Shown: positions 23,754 to 32,385 of the stretch, piece by piece
Layout of the letters: every line of letters starts with the position of its first letter
Position numbering within the stretch: position 1 is the stretch's first letter
Source: Aphelenchoides besseyi
Taxonomy: Eukaryota > Nematoda > Chromadorea > Rhabditida > Aphelenchoididae
Length of the DNA stretch: 64,000 nt
NCBI GenBank assembly: GCA_024699855.1
Contig: JAMPIQ010000010.1
Span: forward strand, 1 to 64,000
Direction: 5' to 3'
Translations under genes and position numbers: made by a program
The notes under the pieces: generated by a model
Told to the model about the DNA's origin: nothing
Databases searched by the model: none
The model's input: only the letters and a program-made list of their open reading frames with translations

Positions 23754-24467
23754 CAGCGCACCTCCTGCGCCGCATAGGCATGGGTGGCCGCCACCCAGAA
23801 ATCCGGGTCCTCATAGTCGGTCGGATCGGTGACACCGGCCAGATGAAAGGCCTCGCGCCGTTCCACGCAGGTGCCGCAGCGGCCGCAGTGGCGCAAGCCG
23901 CCCTTGTAACAGGACCATGTTTCGCCAAAGGGCGTGCCGTATTTCGCACCATCGGTCACAATCGCCGCCTTGGAAACGGTGACATAGGGGGCGAAGAGCT
24001 TGACGTCGGCATAACCTTCCAGCGCATGCGCCTGCATGGCATTGAAACTGTCGATGAAACCCGGCCGGCAATCGGGGTAGATGAATGAAGTGATCGCCGC
24101 CATGCACGGCAATCGCCACGGCATCCGCCTGCTGCGCGGCGGCCAGCCCGAAAGCGATGGTGAGCATGATGGCGTTGCGGTTCGGCACCACGGTGGAGCG
24201 CATGGTCTCTTCCGCATAATGCCCGTCCGGCACCTCCACGTCGTCGGTCAGCGCCGAACCGGTGAGATGGGCGCCGATGGTTCTGATATCGATGATATGA
24301 TGCGGCACGCCGAGACGCCTTGCGCAATCGGCCGCGTATTCCAGCTCCTTCCTGTGGCGCTGGCCATAATCGAAGGAGACGAGAGCAAGAAGTTCGTGTT
24401 CCGCCGCGATTTTATGCGCAAGCGAAACGGAGTCCAGTCCGCCGGAGCAGATGACGATGGTTTTCAT
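23753..24467 (-). CDS. queC: QueC 7-cyano-7-deazaguanine (preQ0) synthase, with a 4-base duplication
   Basis: QueC uses ATP and ammonia to turn 7-carboxy-7-deazaguanine into preQ0. The PP-loop SGGLDS is at residues 8-13, followed by [11 protein letters not shown] and [16 protein letters not shown]. The zinc site [22 protein letters not shown] is in the C-terminal part. The frame changes near 24083-24092, where TTCA is repeated in tandem; removing one copy gives [14 protein letters not shown]. This is the only break in the window that is not a homopolymer or single-base event. It is the first gene of the operon behind a preQ1 riboswitch. Confidence 0.9.
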
Positions 24468-24476
24468 AATTTGGGA

Positions 24477-24510
24477 TCCCTTGTTTTGACCGGGTGGGCT
24501 GCGACCGGAT
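24477..24510 (-). promoter_or_regulatory. preQ1-I (type II) riboswitch upstream of queC
   Basis: Reading the minus strand, the leader shows stem arm CCGG, loop TCGCAG, a C-rich stretch closing with CCCGG, and then an A-rich tail AAAACAAGGGA that contains the ribosome binding site. This matches the preQ1 class I type II aptamer known from Thermoanaerobacter (core GGUCGCAG plus AACAAAACAAGG). Binding of preQ1 would fold the pseudoknot and hide the AAGGG site, reducing translation of queC-queD-queE. The tail ends 9 bases before the queC ATG. Confidence 0.8.
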
Positions 24511-24691
24511 TACGGGGAGCGGCTTTAAACCAAAGCGACGGGCTTGTGAAGGGCCTTGCGGAAATCGCGCAAAGCCGCGCCATCACGAAAATGCCCCTCG
24601 GCAGCAACAAGACGAAACAATCGGGACATATGCGGGAAACCGGCACGATCTAGAACGATGCGAAATCTGCTGTTCTTGAAGGGTCTTGCCA

Positions 24692-24829
24692 ATGGTGGCG
24701 GCTGATACATTTCTGTTTTCGCTGAGCAACCTCAGCTCTCTCGGCACCGCCATCCTGATGGCGATGGCGGGCATGCTTTATGTCACGCTCACCATTCGCG
24801 GGCTGATCACCGCCATACGTCATGGATAA
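24692..24829 (+). CDS. small single-pass membrane protein (45 aa)
   Basis: No family is recognised. The product is a short N-terminus followed by one hydrophobic helix (LGTAILMAMAGMLYVTLTIRGLIT) and a basic end. GAAGGG lies 8 bases before the ATG. It overlaps the next small ORF by eight bases, which suggests a coupled pair. It is divergent from the riboswitch-controlled queC operon. Confidence 0.45.
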   Translation: MVAADTFLFSLSNLSSLGTAILMAMAGMLYVTLTIRGLITAIRHG

Positions 24830-24992
24830 GGCTCTCGACCCAAAACGCCACCGGTTCAGGCGCAATCTCACCACAGCGCTCGTTGTCGCCGCGGCGGCGC
24901 TCGTCGCGGCTGTTGGCATAGCCCCTTTTGTGTTCCTGATCTGGATGGTCAGGACCGTTGCGCGCTGGCTGGGTCTTTTTATCGGCCTATGA
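24822..24992 (+). CDS. small single-pass membrane protein (56 aa)
   Basis: The product has a basic N-terminus (PKRHRFRRN), one long hydrophobic segment (about residues 18-45) and a short basic-hydrophobic end. Its ATG lies inside the end of the previous ORF (8-base overlap), so translation would depend on coupling. A strong terminator follows at 25041. The pair together looks like a tiny operon of unknown function. Confidence 0.45.
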   Translation: MDKALDPKRHRFRRNLTTALVVAAAALVAAVGIAPFVFLIWMVRTVARWLGLFIGL

Positions 24993-25040
24993 AAATCTGA
25001 TGAACACGCGACGCTCGCCATTAAATGGCTGAGCGGAAAA

Positions 25041-25075
25041 GGCCCGGCGAACTGGCAGTGCGCCGGGCCTTTTTT
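25041..25075. terminator. bidirectional rho-independent terminator
   Basis: Nine-base arms GGCCCGGCG and CGCCGGGCC are followed by six T on the plus strand and preceded by AAAA, which gives a U-tract for the minus strand. It ends the small-ORF pair and also the sugar operon that converges from the right. Confidence 0.9.
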
Positions 25076-25089
25076 CGTTGGCTTTGCGC

Positions 25090-26223
25090 TCAGCGCAGCA
25101 GCGCCTGCGCCTCCTCGATGCCGAGTGCCGCCGGCTGGGTGCAGGTCGTCGTCATTTCGATGAAGCGGCCCTCCTCCCCGGATTTGAGGATCGAGGTCAT
25201 CACATCGATACCGTGCAGGGAGCGATCCAGCGAGCAGCGGGCATCACGCCCCTCCAAAATCGCAATCGCCATATCGGCAAGGCCCGCCGTGCGGTAATTG
25301 GCACGCGGGCCATTGGGGCTCTCCTGATTGGCGATGCCGAAGGGATGCGCCCAGTCTTCCAGCGGCTGGATATTCTTGTCCCGTCCGCTCGCTTCCACCA
25401 CGCCGCCGAAGAAGTTCGGATCCGGCACATAGATCGAGCCTTCCATGCCATAGAGCTCCATATTGGCGTGGCGATGCGACCAGACATCCCAGCTTGCCGA
25501 AAGCGTGATCGTCGCGCCGTTCACGAATTCCAGCAGGGCATGGATATTGGTCGGTGTTTCGACCGGGATGATTTCGCCGTTCAACGGCTGGCTGGTCACC
25601 GTACGGGTGGGGTTCGCCATGCTGGTCAGCGCACCGACGCGCTTCACCGGTCCGATGAGGTTGATGAGATTGGCGACGTAATAGGGGCCGAGATCGAGGA
25701 TCGGCCCGCCGCCCTTCAGGAAGAAGAAGCCCGGATTGGGGTGCCACATCTCCATGCCGGGGCTCATCACATGGCAGGTGCCGGAAGTGATGCGCCCGAC
25801 CTTGCCGTGATCGATATACTGTCGGGCAAGCTGATGCGCGCCGCCGAGGAAGGTATCCGGCGCGCAGCCGACGGAGAGGTTCTTCTCCCGGGCGATGCGC
25901 CGCAGCTCCTCGCCTTCCTCCAGCGAAAGCACCAGCGGCTTTTCCGAATAGACGTGCTTGCCTGCCTCGAGGGCGGCTTTCGACACCGGAAAATGCGCGG
26001 CGGGAATGGTGAGGTTCACCACCACATCGATATCCTTGTTGGCGAGCAGCTCCTCGATGGACTGCGCGACAACACCGAATTCTTCCGCCCTCAACTCCGC
26101 CGCATTGCGGTTGAGGTCGGCGCAGGCAAGCACCTTGATGCCCTTGAAGAGCGGTGCCAGCGAAAAGTAAGCAGACGAGATATTGCCGCATCCGATGATG
26201 CCGACGCCAAGATCCCTGGCCAT
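25090..26223 (-). CDS. Gfo/Idh/MocA-family sugar dehydrogenase
   Basis: This NAD(P)-dependent oxidoreductase is intact at 377 residues. The Rossmann motif is GVGIIGCGNISSAYF, and the conserved catalytic region includes YSEKPLVLSLEEGEEL (EKP motif) and then GGGPILDLGPYYV with an Asp in the usual place. It is the last gene of a CUT1 sugar operon, so it probably oxidises the imported sugar. ATG 26223 follows GGAG; the open frame runs further upstream but without support. Confidence 0.9.
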   Translation of the reverse strand: MARDLGVGIIGCGNISSAYFSLAPLFKGIKVLACADLNRNAAELRAEEFGVVAQSIEELLANKDIDVVVNLTIPAAHFPVSKAALEAGKHVYSEKPLVLSLEEGEELRRIAREKNLSVGCAPDTFLGGAHQLARQYIDHGKVGRITSGTCHVMSPGMEMWHPNPGFFFLKGGGPILDLGPYYVANLINLIGPVKRVGALTSMANPTRTVTSQPLNGEIIPVETPTNIHALLEFVNGATITLSASWDVWSHRHANMELYGMEGSIYVPDPNFFGGVVEASGRDKNIQPLEDWAHPFGIANQESPNGPRANYRTAGLADMAIAILEGRDARCSLDRSLHGIDVMTSILKSGEEGRFIEMTTTCTQPAALGIEEAQALLR

Positions 26224-26246
26224 GATGGAAACTCCGAAATTGAAAC

Positions 26247-27011
26247 TTAGTAGGTTTTGAAAGATGCGATCGAGCGGGTGATCAGCCGTTCGATATCCTT
26301 GGGATTGTCGTGCTCGACCACGAAATGTTTCGTGGCGGATTTCGCCTTCAGCGCCGCGACGAGGCCCTTCCAGTTCACGGTCCCATGGCCGACATCGGCC
26401 CAGCCATCCTCGTCCGCATTCTCGCCTGCTGGTGCGATATCCTTCACATGTACCGCAGTAATGCGCTTGCCGTAGCTTTCGATCCAGGCGAGCGGATCGG
26501 CATTGCCGCGAATGATCCAGGCGATATCGGCCTCCCATTTCAAATCCGGGCCACCGGCAAAAATCTGTTCCTGTGGGGTGGAACCGTCGCCAAGCGTCTT
26601 GAACTCGAAATCGTGGTTATGCCAGCCGAAGACCAGCCCGGCATCGACGAAAGGCTTGCCGGCTTCCTGCAGGCGCTTGCCGAAAGCGAACCAGCCTGCG
26701 GCATCTGTCGGGCGCTGGTCAGGCATCAGATAAGGGCAATAGATCGCCTCCACACCCAGAACTTTCGCGATATTCAGCGCCCTTTTCGGGTCGCCCTCAA
26801 GAAGGTCGAGGCCGAAATGGCCGGTCGGCATGGCAAGGCCATTGGCGTCGAGTTCGGCGCGCAGGCCTTTCAAACCGGCATCATCCAGCGAAGCGTACAT
26901 CGCGCCATAACCTTCGACATGTTTATAACCCGCCGCCGAAAGCTTCTTCAGAATGTTGGAAAAAGGCTGGAAATTACGGGCGCTGTAAAGCTGGAAACCG
27001 AGTTCTGTCAT
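26247..27011 (-). CDS. TIM-barrel sugar isomerase/epimerase (AP endonuclease 2 family)
   Basis: This intact 254-residue protein belongs to the xylose-isomerase-like TIM-barrel family. Metal-site segments include HVEGYGAMY, FGWHNHDFEF, WEADIAWI and VHVKDIAPAG, then VVEHDNP. It lies between the transporter ATPase gene and the Gfo/Idh gene of the same operon. Such pairs commonly handle keto-sugar or inositol intermediates. The start at 27011 is fixed by GGAGGAGACA directly upstream; the ATG four codons earlier lies inside that site. Confidence 0.87.
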   Translation of the reverse strand: MTELGFQLYSARNFQPFSNILKKLSAAGYKHVEGYGAMYASLDDAGLKGLRAELDANGLAMPTGHFGLDLLEGDPKRALNIAKVLGVEAIYCPYLMPDQRPTDAAGWFAFGKRLQEAGKPFVDAGLVFGWHNHDFEFKTLGDGSTPQEQIFAGGPDLKWEADIAWIIRGNADPLAWIESYGKRITAVHVKDIAPAGENADEDGWADVGHGTVNWKGLVAALKAKSATKHFVVEHDNPKDIERLITRSIASFKTY

Positions 27012-27068
27012 TGTCTCCTCCATAGAGATCTGGGTCTTGGGATTGTGTGGGGGTAAATGGAAGCTGTT

Positions 27069-28157
27069 CTAGAGCCGGTCCTCGCTTTGCGCGTCGAACA
27101 GCGAGGCCATCGTCATGTCGAGGCCGAGGCGCACCTTGGTGCCGGGTGAAAACCGCCTGTGGCCGCCGACACGCACGGACATGGTGTGCCCGGCATGTTT
27201 CAGCCAGATCAGATTGTCGGCGCCCATCGGTTCCTCGATATCGACAATCGCCTCATGCACTTCGCCGCCAACGATATCGGCGTCGACGCGCACATGTTCG
27301 GGGCGAACGCCCAGAACCACGGCACGGCCGGCTGCGAGCGGCGTTTCCGCCTGATAACCGTCCAGCGCGAAAGTCACGCCATTGGTGGTGAAGACCACCT
27401 TGCCGTCCTTTTCGATCAACTCGCCGCGGAGGAAATTCATCGACGGCGAGCCGATGAAACCGGCGACGAAGAGGTTTCGCGGCTTGTTGTAGATGGTGAC
27501 GGGATCGGCAAGCTGCTGGATGACGCCGCTTTTCATGATGGCGATGCGGTCCGCCAGCGTCAGCGCCTCGATCTGGTCATGCGTCACATAGATCATGGTG
27601 TTCTTCAACGACTGGTGCAGCCGCTTGATTTCGACGCGCAGTTCCGAGCGCAGCTTGGCGTCGAGGTTGGAGAGCGGCTCGTCGAACAGGAAAACATCCA
27701 CATCCCGCACCAGCGCCCGGCCGATGGCCACACGCTGGCGCTGGCCGCCGGAAAGCTCGGCGGGCTTGCGCTTCAACAGCGGCTCGATCTGGAGGATGCC
27801 GGCCGCTCTTTTCACACGCCGGTCGATCTCCTCTTTCGGCACCTTGGCGACCTGCAGGCCGAAGGACAGGTTCTTCTCCACCGTCATCTGCGGATAAAGC
27901 GCATAAGACTGGAACACCATGCCAATGCCGCGATCCTTCGGCTCTTCCCAGGTGACGTTGCGGTCCTTGATGAAGATCTGTCCGTCGGTCGGCTCCAGAA
28001 GACCCGCGATGCAGTTTAGAAGGGTCGACTTTCCGCAGCCGGAAGAGCCGAGCAGCACGAGGAATTCGCCGTCGTAAATATCGAGATTGAGGTCTTTCAG
28101 CACGGTAACAGCGCCGAAGGACAGGGAAAGATCGCGGATGGAAACGCTTTTGTTCAT
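27069..28157 (-). CDS. CUT1 sugar ABC transporter ATP-binding protein (MalK/UgpC type)
   Basis: This intact ATPase of 362 residues has Walker A GSSGCGKST near residue 37, signature LSGGQRQR, Walker [14 protein letters not shown]-loop VTHDQ and a C-terminal TOBE-type domain (RPEHVRVD). ATG 28157 is preferred; a TTG at 28166 would overlap the permease stop. It energises the two permeases encoded just upstream. Confidence 0.92.
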   Translation of the reverse strand: MNKSVSIRDLSLSFGAVTVLKDLNLDIYDGEFLVLLGSSGCGKSTLLNCIAGLLEPTDGQIFIKDRNVTWEEPKDRGIGMVFQSYALYPQMTVEKNLSFGLQVAKVPKEEIDRRVKRAAGILQIEPLLKRKPAELSGGQRQRVAIGRALVRDVDVFLFDEPLSNLDAKLRSELRVEIKRLHQSLKNTMIYVTHDQIEALTLADRIAIMKSGVIQQLADPVTIYNKPRNLFVAGFIGSPSMNFLRGELIEKDGKVVFTTNGVTFALDGYQAETPLAAGRAVVLGVRPEHVRVDADIVGGEVHEAIVDIEEPMGADNLIWLKHAGHTMSVRVGGHRRFSPGTKVRLGLDMTMASLFDAQSEDRL

Positions 28158-28162
28158 ATAGC

Positions 28163-29104
28163 TCAACCTTTTACTGCGCCTGCGGCAATGCCGCGGACGA
28201 AAAGTCTGCCGGAGACGAAATAGACGATCAGCGGCACGGCACCCGTGAGAAGGGTTGCGGCCATGTTGACGTTATATTCCTTCACGCCCTGCACGGAGTT
28301 GACGATATTATTGAGCTGCACCGTCATCGGGTAATATTCCGGCCGCGTGAACACCACGCCGAACAGGAAGTCGTTCCAGATGCCGGTCACCTGCAGGATC
28401 ATCGCCACGACGAAGATCGGCAGCGACATGGGCAGCATGATGCGGAAATAGATCTGCCAGAAATTGGCGCCATCGATGCGCGCCGCCTTGAACAATTCCT
28501 CCGGCAGCGAGGCGAAGTAGTTACGGAACAGCAGCGTCAGGATCGGCATGCCGAAAATGGTGTGCACGATGACGAGGCCGGTCAGCGTGCCATAAACGCC
28601 CATTTCGCGCAGCACGATGACGATCGGATAGATCATCACCTGATAGGGAATGAAGGCGCCGATGATGAGGATGGAGAAGAAGAGTTCCGATCCCTTGAAC
28701 TTCCAGTTCGCCATGGCGTAGCCGCTGACGGAGGCGACGACGATCGAGATCACCACCGAAGGCACGAGGATGCGCACCGAATTCCAGAAGCCGCGTGAAA
28801 GCCCGTCGCAGTTCAAGCCCGTGCAGGCATTGGCCCAGGCCTTTACCCAGGGCTCGAAAGTGATTTCCACCGGCGGCGCGAAGATGTTGCCGAGCCGGAT
28901 TTCCGGCATGCCCTTCAGCGAGGTGACGACCATCACGTAAAGCGGCAGCAGGTAATAGGCGGCAGCCACGATGAGCGTGCCGTAAAGAATGATGTTGCGC
29001 CGGGAAAAGGTTTTCCTCGGCTTCCTGCCGCGCGGGCCGGAAAGGTCCTGGGCAACCGCATCGCTGGCGGCAACAACCGTGTTCAATGTGCTGATATTAG
29101 CCAC
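28163..29104 (-). CDS. CUT1 sugar ABC transporter permease (MalG-like)
   Basis: This intact 313-residue protein has about six membrane helices. The EAA loop reads ELFKAARIDGANFWQIYFRIMLPMSLPIF and the C-terminus is GIAAGAVKG, as in MalG-like proteins. A periplasmic loop with two Cys (ACTGLNCDG) is present. It overlaps the upstream permease gene by 8 bases. Confidence 0.92.
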   Translation of the reverse strand: MANISTLNTVVAASDAVAQDLSGPRGRKPRKTFSRRNIILYGTLIVAAAYYLLPLYVMVVTSLKGMPEIRLGNIFAPPVEITFEPWVKAWANACTGLNCDGLSRGFWNSVRILVPSVVISIVVASVSGYAMANWKFKGSELFFSILIIGAFIPYQVMIYPIVIVLREMGVYGTLTGLVIVHTIFGMPILTLLFRNYFASLPEELFKAARIDGANFWQIYFRIMLPMSLPIFVVAMILQVTGIWNDFLFGVVFTRPEYYPMTVQLNNIVNSVQGVKEYNVNMAATLLTGAVPLIVYFVSGRLFVRGIAAGAVKG

Positions 29105-30000
29105 GCTTCTTGCCTCCGAATTCGAGGTAGGCCCATGGAATGATGATGATCGCGACCGTCAGGAGCATCATTGTCGAGGCGGCGAAGCCCTGCCCCAGAT
29201 TCTGTGCCTGGAACATGTAGTCATAGACATATTTCGCCGGCACTTCGGACGCGATGCCCGGCCCGCCGCTGGTCTGCGCCACGACAAGATCGTAGACCTT
29301 GACGATACCGCTGGCGATGATGACCAGCGTGGTGATGAAGACCGGCCGCATCATGGGAATGATGATGAGAATATAGGTCTTCCACATCGGAATGCCGTCG
29401 ACACGCGTCGCCTTCCAGATGTCCTCATCGATACCGCGAAGACCCGCCAGCATCAGGCACATGACGAGCCCCGTGCCCTGCCAGAGTGCCGCGATCAGGA
29501 TGCCGTAGATAACGATCTGGGAATTATAGAGCGGGTCGAAGGTGAAACTTTCCCAGCCCATCGAGCGAACCACTGACTGGATGCCGAATTCCGGATTCAG
29601 CAGCCATTGCCAGACGAGGCCGGTGACGATGAAGGACAGGGCGAAAGGATAGAGGAAAATGGTGCGGAAGGTATTTTCGAAACGAATTTTCTGATCCATC
29701 AGCGCCGCCAGCACGAAACCGATGACGAGGCTGAAAATAAGCGACAAACACGCCGTAGATCGCCAGATTCTGGATGGATACGATCCAGCGTGGTGCTGCC
29801 CACAAACGCTCATATTGATCGAAACCGATGAAACTCGCGCGCGGCAGAAGCTTTGAATTGGTGAAGGAATAAACCACCGTCCAGATCGTCCCACCGAGAA
29901 AGATCACCATGGCGGTCAGTATCATGGGAATGGAGGCAATCTTGGAATTGAGATTGCGGAAAAGCTGGTTGGGGCGCCCCGAGCGCGTTTGACCTGCCAT
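29097..30000 (-). CDS. CUT1 sugar ABC transporter permease (MalF-like), frameshifted
   Basis: The N-terminal half (MAGQTRSGRPNQLFRNLNSKI and TM1) and the rest are in two frames, joined at the AAA at 29746-29748 (one extra base); corrected text reads NLAIYGVLSLIFSLVIGFVLAALMDQ. The EAA loop DEDIWKATRVDGIPMWKTYILIIIPMMRPVF is present. ATG 30000 follows GGAGGAGGT. Restored length is about 300 residues. Confidence 0.9.
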
Positions 30001-30012
30001 GTTACCTCCTCC

Positions 30013-30024
30013 TGTAACGTTACA
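30013..30024. promoter_or_regulatory. LacI-type operator inside the sugar operon
   Basis: TGTAACGTTACA is a perfect 12-base palindrome with a central CG. It lies 13 bases upstream of the first permease start and resembles the site at 31394. It may allow repression of an internal promoter or act as an auxiliary operator. Confidence 0.6.
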
Positions 30025-30104
30025 GTCAACAGTCAGGCAAAAAGCCTCACCGCATGAAACCCCTGCCCGTGCTGATGATTGTTGCACAGGCAGGACGCTG
30101 GGAA

Positions 30105-30126
30105 GGAAAGCGGCGAACCGCTTTCC
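30105..30126 (-). terminator. intra-operon hairpin after the sugar-binding protein gene
   Basis: GGAAAGCGG and CCGCTTTCC pair perfectly over nine bases around the tetraloop region CGAA (read on the plus strand). No T-run follows. It sits 19 bases after the stop of the binding-protein gene, between that gene and the permease genes. Confidence 0.6.
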
Positions 30127-30144
30127 CACCCGGAGAGATCACAC

Positions 30145-31377
30145 TCAGTCCGCCGAACCGATAATGTCCGCGAAGCGCTTCTGCCCGTCTTCCGCCGACA
30201 TCGAGCCCGCGAAGAATTCCGCCATCAGGTCTTCCTTCTGTTTCTGCGTATCGGCGGAAATCAGCTGGTCGGTGCTGGTGAGGGCATTGCCCTTGGCCAG
30301 AATTGCCAGACCCTTTTTCATGCAGTCATTGGCTGCATTCAGATCGACGTCGCCGCGGATCGGCAGCGAGCCTTTCTTCAGGTTAAAGGCCACCTGCGTT
30401 TTTGGATCCACGATGGTTGCGGCGAGAACGTCCTGCGCCTTGGTTTTCGCCTCGTCCTTCAAAACAGGGAAATAAAAGGCGTCGCCACCCGTGGTGAGAT
30501 ATTCACTGAGGCCAAGACCGGGAAGGCAGGAATAATCCGTGCCGGCTTTCTGGTTGGCCAGCTGGAATTCACCCTGCGCCCAGTCACCCATGATCTGGCC
30601 GCCGGCCTTGCCGGTGATGACCATGTTGGTGGCCTGGTTCCAGTCCTGAACATTGGTGCCCTTGGCCATGTCGCGCGCCTCGACGGCAGCCGCGAAAATC
30701 TTCGCCATCTCGGGCCCGGCTGCCGCTTCGGCATCCTTGTCGCCATAGACCTTCTGATAAAGGTCCTTGCCGCCGATCGAAAGCGTCAGCGTGTCGAACA
30801 GGCCGTTGGCCTGCCATGCCTGCCCACCGAGCGCAAGCGGCTGGATGCCGGCCTTTTTCAGCGCCGGCGCGGCGGCAACGAATTCCGTCCAGTTCTTCGG
30901 AACTTCGACGCCCGCCTTCTTGAAGGCTTCATTGGAAAGCCATAGCCATTGCCAGGAATGGATGTTTACCGGCGCGCAGTAAATCTTGCCGTCAATGGTG
31001 CAGCTGTCGAGCAGGCTTGCCGGCTTGATGACGTCCTTCCAGTTGCCCTTTGCGGCAACATCGGACAGGTCGCGCATCAGGCCTGCCTGCACCAGCTCTT
31101 CCGCCTGACGGCCGTGGTTGAACTGGGTCGCGCCCATCGGGTCGCCGCCGGTGATACGGCTGATCATGATCGGACGGGCCGTGCCGCCCGAACCGGCAAT
31201 CGCGCCATCCACCCATTTGTTGCCGGTTGCGTCGAAAGCCTTAGCCAATTCGGCGACCGCTGCGGCTTCGCCGCCCGAAGTCCACCAATGGGTCACCTCA
31301 AGATCGGTGGCCCCGGCGATACCCGCCGGAATCATGACGCTGGCCAGAAAAGCCGCAGAAATAACACGCATTCGCAT
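30145..31377 (-). CDS. CUT1 sugar ABC transporter substrate-binding protein
   Basis: This intact 410-residue SBP has a signal peptide ending near AGATDLE. The start of the mature protein (EVTHWWTSGGEAAAVAELAKAF) is typical of the GtsA/glucose-type family 1 binding proteins, and the Cys pair SCTIDGKIYC plus NDC suggests disulfides. ATG 31377 follows GGAGGAGA. It is the first gene of an operon with two permeases, an ATPase, a TIM-barrel isomerase and a Gfo/Idh dehydrogenase. The substrate is not clear from sequence alone. Confidence 0.9.
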   Translation of the reverse strand: MRMRVISAAFLASVMIPAGIAGATDLEVTHWWTSGGEAAAVAELAKAFDATGNKWVDGAIAGSGGTARPIMISRITGGDPMGATQFNHGRQAEELVQAGLMRDLSDVAAKGNWKDVIKPASLLDSCTIDGKIYCAPVNIHSWQWLWLSNEAFKKAGVEVPKNWTEFVAAAPALKKAGIQPLALGGQAWQANGLFDTLTLSIGGKDLYQKVYGDKDAEAAAGPEMAKIFAAAVEARDMAKGTNVQDWNQATNMVITGKAGGQIMGDWAQGEFQLANQKAGTDYSCLPGLGLSEYLTTGGDAFYFPVLKDEAKTKAQDVLAATIVDPKTQVAFNLKKGSLPIRGDVDLNAANDCMKKGLAILAKGNALTSTDQLISADTQKQKEDLMAEFFAGSMSAEDGQKRFADIIGSAD

Positions 31378-31392
31378 GAGTCTCCTCCCTCA

Positions 31393-31406
31393 CTGAAACG
31401 TTGCAG
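31393..31406. promoter_or_regulatory. LacI-type operator upstream of the sugar operon
   Basis: CTGAAACGTTGCAG is a CG-centred near-palindrome and shares TGnAACGTTnCA with the site at 30013. It lies 16 bases upstream of the binding-protein start. The LacI-family regulator that would bind both is not in this window. Confidence 0.6.
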
Positions 31407-31598
31407 TTGGAACGTATGCGAAGATTTTTGATTAGGCAACCGCCTAAAATACGAATCTCACAGCGCCCCTCAGGAGGCATTTCGAACGATTGGAAATGCG
31501 CCGGATAGATATGCGGCACAGGGGATTGCGCTGCGTAATCCACACGCAATGCCAGTCGCGTAGAAAACTTCGTCGTGAGTAAAACAGGCGAAGAGACC

Positions 31599-32321
31599 AT
31601 GAAGCGCTGGCATATTCTTTTGGTCATCGGACTAGCCGGCGTCGCATCGCTTTTATTGGCGACATTTGAGCAGCTTGTACCGGGACAGCAACTTTCATTC
31701 GGAATGCGCCTGCTGATCCTCATCCAGCCAACAATACTGACCGTTGCGGCGGTTGCAACCGGTCAGGCTCTGGCCGCAAAACTCGGGCTTGGCGCGCCCT
31801 TGGTCGATACCTGGCTGACGGGCGGCAACCCGCGCGCGGTGCTGCGCACACAGGTGCCGCCCGCACTGGCGGTGGGCATTGCCGTCGGCCTGCTGATGAT
31901 CGCCTATTCATCAGCGATCCTGCCATCGGTCGCGGATGCGCCCACCATGGCAAAAATGACCGCGTTTAATGTCCCGCTGGCGACCCGGATTCTCTATGGC
32001 GGAATCACGGAGGAGCTATTGACCCGATGGGGCCTGATGTCGTTTCTCGCCTGTACGCTCTGGCGCATGACAGGAAGAGGACAGATTCGACCGGTGATTT
32101 TGTGGGCCGCTATCCTTATGGCGGCGGCACTCTTCGCCGCAGGTCATCTGCCGTTTCTGTTTGCGATTGTCACTCGGCCGCAAGCGGCGCTGGTCCTTGC
32201 AGTCCTGCTCACCAATTTCATTCCCGGCCTGCTGTTCGGATGGCTGTTCTGGCGTCGGGGGCTGGAAGCGGCGATGCTTTCCCATGCCCTTGCCCATTGC
32301 GTGAACGCGCTGATCGCCTGA
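31599..32321 (+). CDS. CPBP-family intramembrane metalloprotease-like protein
   Basis: This 240-residue polytopic protein (about eight hydrophobic helices) has the CPBP/Abi motifs: EExxxR as EELLTR (GITEELLTRWG), then FAAGHLPF and a C-terminal LSHALAH. In this family such residues form a glutamyl or metal-type intramembrane protease site; the roles vary from bacteriocin immunity to prenyl-protein processing. ATG 31599 with GAAGAG upstream is preferred over the GTG at 31575. It stands alone between the sugar operon and manC. Confidence 0.8.
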   Translation: MKRWHILLVIGLAGVASLLLATFEQLVPGQQLSFGMRLLILIQPTILTVAAVATGQALAAKLGLGAPLVDTWLTGGNPRAVLRTQVPPALAVGIAVGLLMIAYSSAILPSVADAPTMAKMTAFNVPLATRILYGGITEELLTRWGLMSFLACTLWRMTGRGQIRPVILWAAILMAAALFAAGHLPFLFAIVTRPQAALVLAVLLTNFIPGLLFGWLFWRRGLEAAMLSHALAHCVNALIA

Positions 32322-32385
32322 GCCGAAAAGGCGGGCCGGACAATACCCGTCTCACCTTCCCTAAACCTTCGACGCTGGGGCAATT

